This document shows positions 1 through 5,001 of a DNA stretch of 5,442 nucleotides, one piece after another. The first letter of the stretch is position 1. Each line of letters begins with the position of its first letter. The position numbers and the translations under genes were made by a program. This DNA comes from Psychroflexus sp. (lineage in GTDB: Bacteria > Bacteroidota > Bacteroidia > Flavobacteriales > Flavobacteriaceae): positions 1 through 5,442 of the forward strand of contig SKIG01000043.1 of assembly GCA_007116535.1 (NCBI GenBank), in the 5' to 3' direction. The notes beneath the pieces were generated by a model. That model was not told the origin of the DNA, made no database searches, and saw only the letters and a program-made list of their open reading frames with translations.

Positions 1-2007
1 AAAGCAATGGCAGAGCTTTACGAAGCAAATTTTAAAGTAGTATCCAAATACGTACACGCCACTTCGCGAGGGCATGAAGTTATTCAAACCGCTGTTGGAA
101 TGCAATTACTTCCACAAGATTACGTATATCCCTATTACCGTGACGACGCCATGCTATTAGCCATTGGTATGCAACCTAAAGACCTGATGTTGCAACTTCT
201 TGCAAAAAGAGACGATCCATTTTCAGGCGGAAGAACCTATTATTCTCATCCAAGCTTACGGGATGTAGACAAACCAAAGATTCCTCACCAAAGTTCCGCA
301 ACAGGAATGCAAGCCATACCGGCAACAGGAGCAGCAATGGGCTTTTGGTACAAAGAACAAGAGGCGACTCCTTTTAAGTATGAAAGTGAAAATAACCCTG
401 TTGTGGTGTGTTCATTGGGAGATGCATCAGTTACCGAAGGAGAAATCGCTGAGGCATTTCAAATGGCTGCTTTGAAACAGCTTCCTATTATATATCTGGT
501 TCAAGACAATGGTTGGGATATTTCAGCCAATGCGGAAGAAACACGCGCTCAAAACGCTTTTGAATATGCACAAGGATTTCATGGTTTAGAAGCTATTTCC
601 ATAGATGGTACTGACTTTGAAACTTGCTACCAACAATTCCAAGAAGTATTGAATACCGTAAGGAAACAGCGTCGACCTTTTTTAGTTTACGCAACTTGTC
701 CATTGTTAAATCACCATACTTCGGGGGTTCGAATGGAATTCTATCGAGACGATTTAGAAGAAGCAAGATCAAGAGATCCATACCCTGTGCTTGTTCAACA
801 GTTAAAAGAAAATGGCTTTAGTGAAGATGAAATCTCTGCTATGGAAGATCAAGTGAAGCAGAAAGTGGCCAACGATTACGAGCTTGCACTACAAGCTGAA
901 GACCCCAAGCCTGAAGATTTATTTACTCACGATTTCGCACCAACTCCGATCACTGAAGAAGTAGGCACAAGAAGTCCTGAGGGAGCAGAAAAAGTGGTAA
1001 TGGTCGATTGTGCCTTATTTGCTATTGAAGAGCTAATGAAGTCCCAACCTAAATGTTTGTTGTATGGGCAAGACGTTGGCGGAAGATTAGGTGGTGTATT
1101 TAGAGAAGCCGCAACCTTAGCCCAAAAATTTGGTGATCATCGGGTGTTTAATACACCTATTCAAGAAGCATTTATTGTAGGTTCTACGGTTGGTATGTCG
1201 GCGGTTGGCTTAAAACCAATTGTTGAAGTTCAGTTTGCAGACTATATTTGGCCGGGACTTAATCAATTGTTTACAGAAGTGAGTAGAAGTTGTTATTTGT
1301 CCAATGGAAAATGGCCTGTTTCAATGATTTTACGTGTGCCGATTGGCGCTTATGGAAGTGGAGGACCTTACCATTCTTCATCTGTAGAAAGCGTGGTGAC
1401 CAATATTCGTGGTTTAAAAATCGCCTATCCGAGTAATGGAGCAGATTTAAAAGGTTTGATGAAGGCGGCTTATCACGACCCGAATCCGGTAGTCATTTTT
1501 GAACACAAGGGATTGTATTGGAGTAAAGTGCCAGGCACAAAGGGTGCAACTTCAGTCGAGCCTTCGGAAGATTATATATTGCCTTTCGGAAAAGCTTGGG
1601 TATTGAATGAAATTTGGAAACAAGAAGACCAAGATACCTTGAGTATAATTACCTATGGAATGGGAGTTCATTGGGCAATGAATGCTGCGGAAGAATTAGG
1701 TTTAAAAGCACAAATTGAAATCATTGACTTACGCACGCTCTATCCTTTAGATGAAGAAACCATTATGAATTCAGTGAAGAAAACAGGAAAATGCTTAGTG
1801 GTAACAGAAGAACCTTCAAACAACTCATTTGCACGTGCTTTATCAGGAAAAATTCAAGAAGAATGTTTCAGGTATTTGGACGGTCCTGTAATGACCATCG
1901 GTTCCGAAAACATGCCTGCAATTCCATTAAATTCGACACTTGAGCAAACCATGATTCCTTCAACAGAAAAGGTGAAAGCTAAAATTCAGGAATTGATGAA
2001 TTGGTAA
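1..2007 (+). CDS. Fused alpha/beta 2-oxoacid dehydrogenase E1 component (branched-chain type likely), N-terminus cut by window edge
   Basis: ThDP-dependent E1 of a 2-oxoacid dehydrogenase complex; it decarboxylates a 2-oxoacid and passes the acyl group to lipoyl-E2 in the cytoplasm. Residues are numbered from the Met at position 7. The alpha part covers about 1-310. Its ThDP/Mg motif is G138-D139-A140 followed by N168 in QDNGW; the 29-residue D-to-N spacing matches human E1 alpha. NHHTSG (H236, H237) fits the active-site loop of branched-chain E1 alpha. The beta part starts near 329, with the cofactor-binding Glu in TPIQEAF (E387), the catalytic-loop His in GGPYHSSS (H456), and a transketolase C-terminal domain from about 525 to 655. 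The frame is open to base 1, and the first residues align inside the helix that opens this family, so roughly 15-30 residues are probably missing and Met at 7 is probably internal. Fused E1s are common in Bacteroidota. The substrate (branched-chain oxoacids rather than pyruvate) is inferred. The usual GDG is GDA here. The stop lies 3 bp before the next gene. Confidence 0.93.
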   Translation, partial: KAMAELYEANFKVVSKYVHATSRGHEVIQTAVGMQLLPQDYVYPYYRDDAMLLAIGMQPKDLMLQLLAKRDDPFSGGRTYYSHPSLRDVDKPKIPHQSSATGMQAIPATGAAMGFWYKEQEATPFKYESENNPVVVCSLGDASVTEGEIAEAFQMAALKQLPIIYLVQDNGWDISANAEETRAQNAFEYAQGFHGLEAISIDGTDFETCYQQFQEVLNTVRKQRRPFLVYATCPLLNHHTSGVRMEFYRDDLEEARSRDPYPVLVQQLKENGFSEDEISAMEDQVKQKVANDYELALQAEDPKPEDLFTHDFAPTPITEEVGTRSPEGAEKVVMVDCALFAIEELMKSQPKCLLYGQDVGGRLGGVFREAATLAQKFGDHRVFNTPIQEAFIVGSTVGMSAVGLKPIVEVQFADYIWPGLNQLFTEVSRSCYLSNGKWPVSMILRVPIGAYGSGGPYHSSSVESVVTNIRGLKIAYPSNGADLKGLMKAAYHDPNPVVIFEHKGLYWSKVPGTKGATSVEPSEDYILPFGKAWVLNEIWKQEDQDTLSIITYGMGVHWAMNAAEELGLKAQIEIIDLRTLYPLDEETIMNSVKKTGKCLVVTEEPSNNSFARALSGKIQEECFRYLDGPVMTIGSENMPAIPLNSTLEQTMIPSTEKVKAKIQELMNW

Positions 2008-2010
2008 AAA

Positions 2011-2463
2011 ATGAATCATTTTAAAGAGACGCAATATTTTTATCCGCTTTTGATATTTTATGGATGTCAACTCCTGTTCACATTAGTTGTGTTACTTCAA
2101 AATGAAAATGTTGGCTTAACACTTTCGATGATATTGACATCTGCGATACTGACTTTATTGGTTTATATCACAGGAAAAATGAGTTTGTGTATTACAGATA
2201 AAGAGCTTGTTGTTCGTCAGGGATTTGGTTTTAAAACGGACAAATTCCTTCTTTCTACTATCGATAAAGCTAGTATTTCAACAGAGCGATTACCTTGGTG
2301 GTATGGATTAGGGAACAAAATGGCAGGCAATAATGTCACTTTTTTTCGTATCCGTTTTGACGAATTGGTAAAATTCAAAGAAAAAAATAATCCTGAAAAG
2401 TATTACTTTTCTGTAAAGGATAAAGAAAGATTTATCAAGTTACTTCAAGAAATTAAATCGTAA
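2011..2463 (+). CDS. Small membrane protein, two TM helices plus probable bacterial PH-like domain
   Basis: A 150-residue protein of unknown specific function. Two hydrophobic helices are visible at about residues 11-30 (YPLLIFYGCQLLFTLVVLL) and 35-55 (GLTLSMILTSAILTLLVYIT), joined by a very short loop. After them comes a soluble beta-rich region (about 58-150) with the pattern ITDKELVVRQGFGFKTDKFLLSTI and the ending YYFSVKDKERFIKLLQEI. This layout, a TM hairpin, a strand-rich domain and a final amphipathic helix, resembles membrane-anchored bacterial PH-domain proteins; that assignment is by pattern only. The basic C-terminal domain probably faces the cytoplasm. The ATG lies 3 bp after the E1 stop, with no Shine-Dalgarno sequence, so the gene is probably translated from the same mRNA. 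The E1 neighbour need not mean a shared function. No strong terminator directly follows its stop. Confidence 0.8.
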   Translation: MNHFKETQYFYPLLIFYGCQLLFTLVVLLQNENVGLTLSMILTSAILTLLVYITGKMSLCITDKELVVRQGFGFKTDKFLLSTIDKASISTERLPWWYGLGNKMAGNNVTFFRIRFDELVKFKEKNNPEKYYFSVKDKERFIKLLQEIKS

Positions 2464-2587
2464 GAAGATTTATCCAAAATCTAATTCTCGGTACGATTTT
2501 TTCACAAAAGCATCAAAAAATCACTGTTAATGATATCATTTGTAAATTAATTATTATCATGTTTTAAGTTCTTTTTTTTGTTTCAAG

Positions 2588-2631
2588 TTCGAGCGGAGTC
2601 GAGAACCGTTTACTTCTCGACTCCGCTCGAA
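2588..2631. repeat. Perfect 18-bp-arm palindrome (REP-like element, copy 1)
   Basis: The left arm TTCGAGCGGAGTCGAGAA (2588-2605) and right arm TTCTCGACTCCGCTCGAA (2614-2631) are exact reverse complements around the 8-base loop CCGTTTAC. The hairpin would be strong in RNA or single-stranded DNA from either strand, and it is clearly GC-richer than its surroundings. No U-tract follows directly, so it is not a classical rho-independent terminator, though it could protect the 3' end of the upstream mRNA. Family-wide REP-like behaviour is inferred from the local related copies. Confidence 0.85.
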
Positions 2632-2682
2632 GCTGAAACAGAGTGAAGATTTTTCAAGCTTATTTTTTGTTACAAGTTAAAA

Positions 2683-2712
2683 AGCCCTTCGACTTGGCTC
2701 AGGATAAACCTA
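2683..2712 (+). repeat. 30-bp direct repeat, copy A
   Basis: Begins AGCCCTTCGACTTGGCTCAG and ends GATAAACCTA, identical over 30 bp to 2941-2970. In both places it leads into (T/C)TCGAGAA, the residual left arm of the REP-like element, with one extra G here. It contains the core TCGACTTGGCTC, so it is related to the palindrome family. Confidence 0.85.
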
Positions 2713-2715
2713 GTT

Positions 2716-2750
2716 CGAGAACCGTTTACTTTTCGACTCTGCTCGAAGCT
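2716..2750. repeat. Second REP-like copy with a broken left arm
   Basis: Identical to 2600-2634 at 33 of 35 positions; the differences are C2616/T2732 and C2624/T2740. The loop CCGTTTAC and the right arm are kept, but the left arm is reduced to TTCGAGAA, as if about 10 bp of the arm had been lost, so the full hairpin can no longer form. This looks like a decayed copy of the palindrome at 2588-2631. Confidence 0.75.
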
Positions 2751-2776
2751 AAACAAATTGAGCTTATTTTTTATAA

Positions 2777-2791
2777 ACTGAGAAACTCAGT
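2777..2791. repeat. Small inverted repeat ACTGAG-AAA-CTCAGT
   Basis: Perfect 6-bp arms around a 3-base loop, inside the decayed third part of the repeat cluster. TATAAACT also occurs on both sides of it. The nearby stretch at about 2812-2836 read in reverse (CTTCGAGATAAACTCAGTCG) resembles the GATAAACCTAGTTCGAG part of the 30-bp repeat context, suggesting an old inverted copy. Confidence 0.5.
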
Positions 2792-2844
2792 ATAAACTAG
2801 CTCGATGCTATATCTCGACTGAGTTTATCTCGAAGAATTGAGAG

Positions 2845-2866
2845 GCTCGATGCTGTAACAGAGTGA
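2845..2866. repeat. Third, short REP-associated copy
   Basis: The block starting GCTCGATGCTGTAACAGAG matches 2625-2646 (GCTCGAAGCTGAAACAGAG) with two differences over 22 bp. It marks the right part of a further decayed unit, without palindrome arms. Confidence 0.6.
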
Positions 2867-2940
2867 TCATGTTTTAAGTGCCGGAACGAGTATTCTCATA
2901 AAATTACACGAATTACAAATTCGCTATTTTATGGAATTCG

Positions 2941-2970
2941 AGCCCTTCGACTTGGCTCAGGATAAACCTA
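2941..2970 (+). repeat. 30-bp direct repeat, copy B
   Basis: Exact copy of 2683-2712, 258 bp downstream, followed by CTCGAGAA. Here the remaining palindrome (loop and right arm) is missing, so this is the left portion of a composite element only. Confidence 0.85.
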
Positions 2971-3008
2971 CTCGAGAAGATACTTTCCCAAAAGGTAAAT
3001 AAGAGAAT

Positions 3009-3038
3009 AAAAAAGGCTGCTCAATTTGAACAGCCTTT
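3009..3038 (-). terminator. Rho-independent terminator of the glycogen-binding protein gene
   Basis: Read on the minus strand, the stem AAAGGCTGTTCA pairs with TGAGCAGCCTTT (one G-U wobble; a C/A mismatch on the plus strand) around a 3-base loop, and six Ts follow at 3014-3009. It starts 5 bp after the minus-strand stop codon. On the plus strand the same hairpin is followed by GGTTTTT, so it may also act weakly in that direction for transcripts from the PH-like gene. Confidence 0.9.
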
Positions 3039-3043
3039 GGTTT

Positions 3044-3337
3044 TTACAAATCTAAAATAGAATTTTCAGAATTTAGTGAGTTAGCAACTTGACCATCAGC
3101 TTCAGCGTCGTTGGTCCAAACACCATCAATAATATATCTGAATTCATACTTCTTAGGAACTTCTAAATCGATGGTTCCTTTGAAGCTTCCATTTTTTAGT
3201 TTTTTTAGTTGAAACTCTTTTTCATTCCAATCATTGAAGCTTCCCGCAACAACAACTTCGTTTGCATCATCAGTAGGTACAGTAAAGGTTACTTTACAAA
3301 CTGGTTTACTTTTTAAATACTGTTTTTTAATAGCCAT
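3044..3337 (-). CDS. Stand-alone CBM48/AMPK-type glycogen-binding domain protein
   Basis: A 97-residue cytoplasmic protein that is essentially one early-set (isoamylase N-terminal-like) beta-sandwich. Visible signatures are VVVAGSFNDWN (G32-N38), the GSFKGTIDL strand (50-58), YEFRYIIDGVWTNDAEAD (64-81) and ENSILDL (91-97). Aligned to the AMPK beta glycogen-binding domain, W37, R67 (Lys in AMPK), W74 and N92 occupy the sugar-contact positions, so alpha-glucan binding is plausible. No catalytic domain, signal peptide or kinase-interaction region is present. The frame extends up to a Met at 3391, but the promoter elements at 3362-3392 lie inside that extension, so ATG at 3335-3337 is chosen; it also gives the conventional MAIKKQYLKSK start. 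The leader would be only about 18-20 nt, without a Shine-Dalgarno sequence. Own promoter and terminator make it monocistronic. A role in glycogen storage or its control is inferred; the neighbours do not support it. Confidence 0.88.
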   Translation of the reverse strand: MAIKKQYLKSKPVCKVTFTVPTDDANEVVVAGSFNDWNEKEFQLKKLKNGSFKGTIDLEVPKKYEFRYIIDGVWTNDAEADGQVANSLNSENSILDL

Positions 3338-3361
3338 AATTAATGTCTTAGGTTCATAATG

Positions 3362-3392
3362 CAAAATTAAGTCTATCATTTTATAAGTCAAA
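3362..3392 (-). promoter_or_regulatory. Bacteroidota-type promoter (TTTG-N19-TAnnTTTG) for the glycogen-binding gene
   Basis: On the minus strand, TTTG (3392-3389) is followed after exactly 19 bases by TAATTTTG (3369-3362), a full match to the known Bacteroidota -33/-7 consensus. Transcription would start near 3355-3358, leaving a very short leader before the ATG at 3337. This placement rules out the upstream in-frame Met at 3391 as the start. Confidence 0.75.
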
Positions 3393-3460
3393 GAAAATTA
3401 AGACAATAGCTTTATTTTTTAAGGATTGGCAACGAAGTTTGATTTTATTGACTCATTTAA

Positions 3461-3500
3461 TAATACGAAAACGTTTGAAATAAATTTAATTTTCGTATTA
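3461..3500. repeat. Perfect 11-bp inverted repeat, 18-bp spacer
   Basis: TAATACGAAAA (3461-3471) and TTTTCGTATTA (3490-3500) are exact reverse complements with 18 bases between them. The arms lie about 70-110 bp upstream of the -33 element of the minus-strand gene. This could be a paired operator or a hairpin; no T-tract follows, so it is probably not a terminator. Confidence 0.6.
3465..3480. promoter_or_regulatory. LacI/PurR-like operator candidate
   Basis: ACGAAAACGTTTGAAA contains the 8-bp palindrome AAACGTTT with the central CG typical of LacI-family operators, and agrees with the E. coli PurR consensus ACGCAAACGTTTGCGT at 12 of 16 positions. It overlaps the left arm of the larger inverted repeat. 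The regulator is unknown, and a chance match in AT-rich DNA is possible. Confidence 0.35.
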
Positions 3501-3641
3501 CAAATAAATAATTATTAATTATATAAAGTATTAGGTTTTTAATTAGCTTATTTTGGGTAAATTACTTCAAAAAATAGAATAAAAAGACAAAATTTAACTT
3601 TAATTATCATTGATTTTGTTTTTCGTTATTCATTTGAATTT

Positions 3642-3657
3642 TAATTTTATAAAATTA
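3642..3657. repeat. 16-bp AT-only palindrome
   Basis: TAATTTTATAAAATTA is its own reverse complement. It lies about 40 bp upstream of the candidate -7 element for the desulfurase gene. As it is pure A/T in A/T-rich DNA, it is weak evidence for a protein-binding site. Confidence 0.3.
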
Positions 3658-3694
3658 TCTTAATTTCATCCATAGAATTTTATACTAGATAAGT

Positions 3695-3702
3695 TATTTT
3701 TG
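3695..3702 (+). promoter_or_regulatory. Candidate -7 element for the cysteine desulfurase gene
   Basis: TATTTTTG matches TAnnTTTG exactly and is followed by the GC-rich bases TTCGCGC. I find no TTG or TTTG at the expected 19-21 bases upstream, so the -33 half is missing or weak. If used, the leader is about 125 nt. Confidence 0.35.
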
Positions 3703-3810
3703 TTCGCGCTTACAAAATGGATATTTCAAATTTTATTGAAATTGAAACAAAGATAGTTAAGACAAATAAATTTTAAATACATACTGCAATTAACTTTTGA
3801 AGTTGATTTT

Positions 3811-3837
3811 ATGGTGTTACAAACAGAGGTAAAATGA
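3811..3837 (+). other. 8-codon upstream ORF overlapping the desulfurase start
   Basis: ATG at 3811 encodes MVLQTEVK and ends at TGA 3835-3837, overlapping the ATG at 3834 in an ATGA arrangement. It could couple translation or be chance; no initiation signal is evident in front of it. Confidence 0.25.
3825..3829 (+). promoter_or_regulatory. Shine-Dalgarno-like AGAGG before the desulfurase start
   Basis: AGAGG ends 4 bases before ATG 3834. This spacing is short but usable, and such a motif is not seen at the other starts in the window. It supports the chosen start, as do the canonical first residues MIYLDNAATTP. Confidence 0.45.
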
Positions 3838-4991
3838 TATATTTAGACAATGCAGCAACAACGCCGATGCGTACCGAAGTAATTGAGGCTATTGCTGAGT
3901 GTATGAAATCTACTTACGGCAATCCGTCTTCGACTCACTCGTTTGGTAGAAAGGCAAAGTCTTTGGTCGAAAACGCTAGAAAAACCATTGCTAAAGAGCT
4001 GAATGTATCGGCTTCGGAAATCATATTCACGTCAGGAGGGACAGAAGCAGACAATCTAGTCATTCAGTCGTGTGTCAAAGATTTGGGAGTAGAACATATC
4101 ATTACTACTCGCATCGAACACCATGCTGTATTGAATGCAGTTGAGCATGTGGAAGAGAAGTTTGGCACAAAAGTTACTTACCTAGCTTTAGATGAACACG
4201 GAAACCCTGATTTAACTCAACTTGCTGTTGAATTGGCGAAGTCAGAATTGAAGACTTTAGTTTCTTTGATGCATATCAACAATGAAATTGGTAATATGCT
4301 CGACATCGAAAAAGTAGCTCACTTATGCCAACAAAATAAAGCCTTGTTTCATAGCGATACCGTTCAGTCGGTTGGACACTTTAAACTAAATTTGCAAGTC
4401 TTGCCTATCGATTTTTTAGCTGTCGCAGCACATAAGTTTCACGGACCGAAGGGAGTAGGATTTGCTTTTATCCGAAAAGGACATAAGTTAAAAGCATTGA
4501 TTCACGGAGGCTCTCAAGAACGTGGCTTTCGCGCAGGTACAGAAAATGTACACAATATTGTCGGAATGGAAAAAGCCTTTACTTTGGCTTATGAGCATTT
4601 ATCGAAAGACGCTGCTTACATCGCAGACTTAAAAAAATACTTTATTCAACAAATACAAACCGCAATTCCGAATGTAATGTTCAACGGAATGTCGGCTACT
4701 ATGGAAAAAAGCACCTACACCTTGGTAAATGTTTCACTGCCCGTGCCAAAAGACAAAGCGGCATTGATGCTTTTTCAATTGGATTTGAAGGGAATCGCTT
4801 GCTCAAAAGGTAGCGCATGCCAAAGCGGTAGCGACCAAGGTTCTTTTGTGTTGAATGCCATTTATGATGAGGAGCGATTGCAATACCCGGGACTTCGATT
4901 TTCTTTTTCGCACTACAATACCAAAGAAGAAATCGACCATGTAATTGAAGTTTTGGCTGAGTTCTGCAAAGTTGAAGCAGCTGTGAATTAA
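3834..4991 (+). CDS. Cysteine desulfurase, group I NifS/IscS-like, PLP-dependent
   Basis: A 385-residue cytoplasmic enzyme that removes sulfur from L-cysteine, giving alanine and an enzyme persulfide used for Fe-S clusters or thiolated cofactors and tRNA. The N-terminus MIYLDNAATTP is the canonical start. The PLP pocket is complete: FTSGGTEADN (phosphate loop), H96 in IEHHAVL (ring stacking), INNEIG, D175 and Q178 in SDTVQSVG, and the Schiff-base K201 in AAHKFHGPKG. C329 in KGSACQSGS is the persulfide cysteine on the extended loop of group I enzymes. This separates it from SufS-type group II proteins. Length is normal for NifS/IscS. C323 is an extra nearby cysteine. No iscU, iscA or iscR flanks it, so the acceptor cannot be named and the symbol is left blank. 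The gap to the following lipoprotein gene is 10 bp, suggesting a shared transcript. Confidence 0.95.
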   Translation: MIYLDNAATTPMRTEVIEAIAECMKSTYGNPSSTHSFGRKAKSLVENARKTIAKELNVSASEIIFTSGGTEADNLVIQSCVKDLGVEHIITTRIEHHAVLNAVEHVEEKFGTKVTYLALDEHGNPDLTQLAVELAKSELKTLVSLMHINNEIGNMLDIEKVAHLCQQNKALFHSDTVQSVGHFKLNLQVLPIDFLAVAAHKFHGPKGVGFAFIRKGHKLKALIHGGSQERGFRAGTENVHNIVGMEKAFTLAYEHLSKDAAYIADLKKYFIQQIQTAIPNVMFNGMSATMEKSTYTLVNVSLPVPKDKAALMLFQLDLKGIACSKGSACQSGSDQGSFVLNAIYDEERLQYPGLRFSFSHYNTKEEIDHVIEVLAEFCKVEAAVN

Positions 4992-5001
4992 TACCAACTT
5001 T

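Larger units (their letters stand above)
2574..2772. repeat. Degenerate tandem duplication of a roughly 90-115 bp unit
   Basis: Three blocks recur in the same order. TTTTTTGTT(T/A)CAAGTT occurs at 2574-2589 and 2663-2678 (15 of 16 identical). The loop plus right palindrome arm occurs at 2600-2634 and 2716-2750 (33 of 35 identical). AGCTTATTTTTT occurs at 2657-2668 and 2761-2772. The offsets differ (89, 116 and 104 bp), so the copies have gained and lost sequence since the duplication. The second copy also carries a 30-bp element absent from the first. Confidence 0.7.
2464..3043. other. Gene-free region with REP-like repeat cluster between convergent genes
   Basis: About 580 bp between the convergent PH-like gene and the glycogen-binding gene. 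I see no credible coding frame. About 2574-2978 is built from related, partly decayed repeat copies described in separate entries. The shared core TCGACTNNGCTC occurs forward at 2617-2628, 2689-2700, 2733-2744 and 2947-2958, and reversed at 2591-2602. The first 110 bp (2464-2573) are AT-rich, with only a 12-bp palindrome AATGATATCATT at 2529-2540. The right end holds the terminator of the minus-strand gene. Confidence 0.8.
3393..3833. other. AT-rich divergent intergenic region
   Basis: About 440 bp between the divergent glycogen-binding and cysteine desulfurase genes, with no credible protein gene. It contains an inverted repeat (3461-3500), an overlapping LacI-like 16-mer, a 16-bp AT palindrome (3642-3657), a candidate -7 element (3695-3702) and a short ORF overlapping the next start. 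A weak hairpin TTTCAA/TTGAAA (3724-3741) lies in what would be the desulfurase leader. The rest, notably 3501-3640, is low-complexity A/T sequence in which I see nothing definite. Confidence 0.7.

Noticed and set aside
7..9. ATG at 7 as the true start of the E1 gene
   Set aside because: The frame is open to base 1, and family alignment from memory places this Met inside the first helix, so the gene most likely starts upstream of the window.
593..821. Reading frames of about 60 codons on both strands within the E1 gene
   Set aside because: They lie wholly inside a strongly conserved E1 coding region and encode no recognisable protein; they are shadow frames.
2588..2631. Rho-independent terminator for the E1/PH-like operon
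   Set aside because: The hairpin is strong, but no T-tract follows its 3' arm on either strand, and it lies 125 bp after the stop codon.
2683..2970. CRISPR array based on the 30-bp repeats
   Set aside because: Only two copies 258 bp apart, no regular spacers, and no cas genes in the window; the copies belong to the REP-like family.
2931..3002. Short ORF beginning MEFEPFDLAQDK in the repeat cluster
   Set aside because: Its 23 codons run through the 30-bp direct repeat, so the peptide is a by-product of repeat DNA rather than a selected protein.
3338..3391. Longer N-terminus for the glycogen-binding protein from the Met at 3391
   Set aside because: It overlaps an exact TTTG-N19-TAATTTTG promoter, adds 18 residues with no family counterpart, and the internal MAIKK start is the conventional one.
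3501..3640. Possible small RNA or riboswitch in the AT-rich divergent region
   Set aside because: The sequence is low-complexity A/T with no stable stem, promoter-terminator pair or recognisable riboswitch core.
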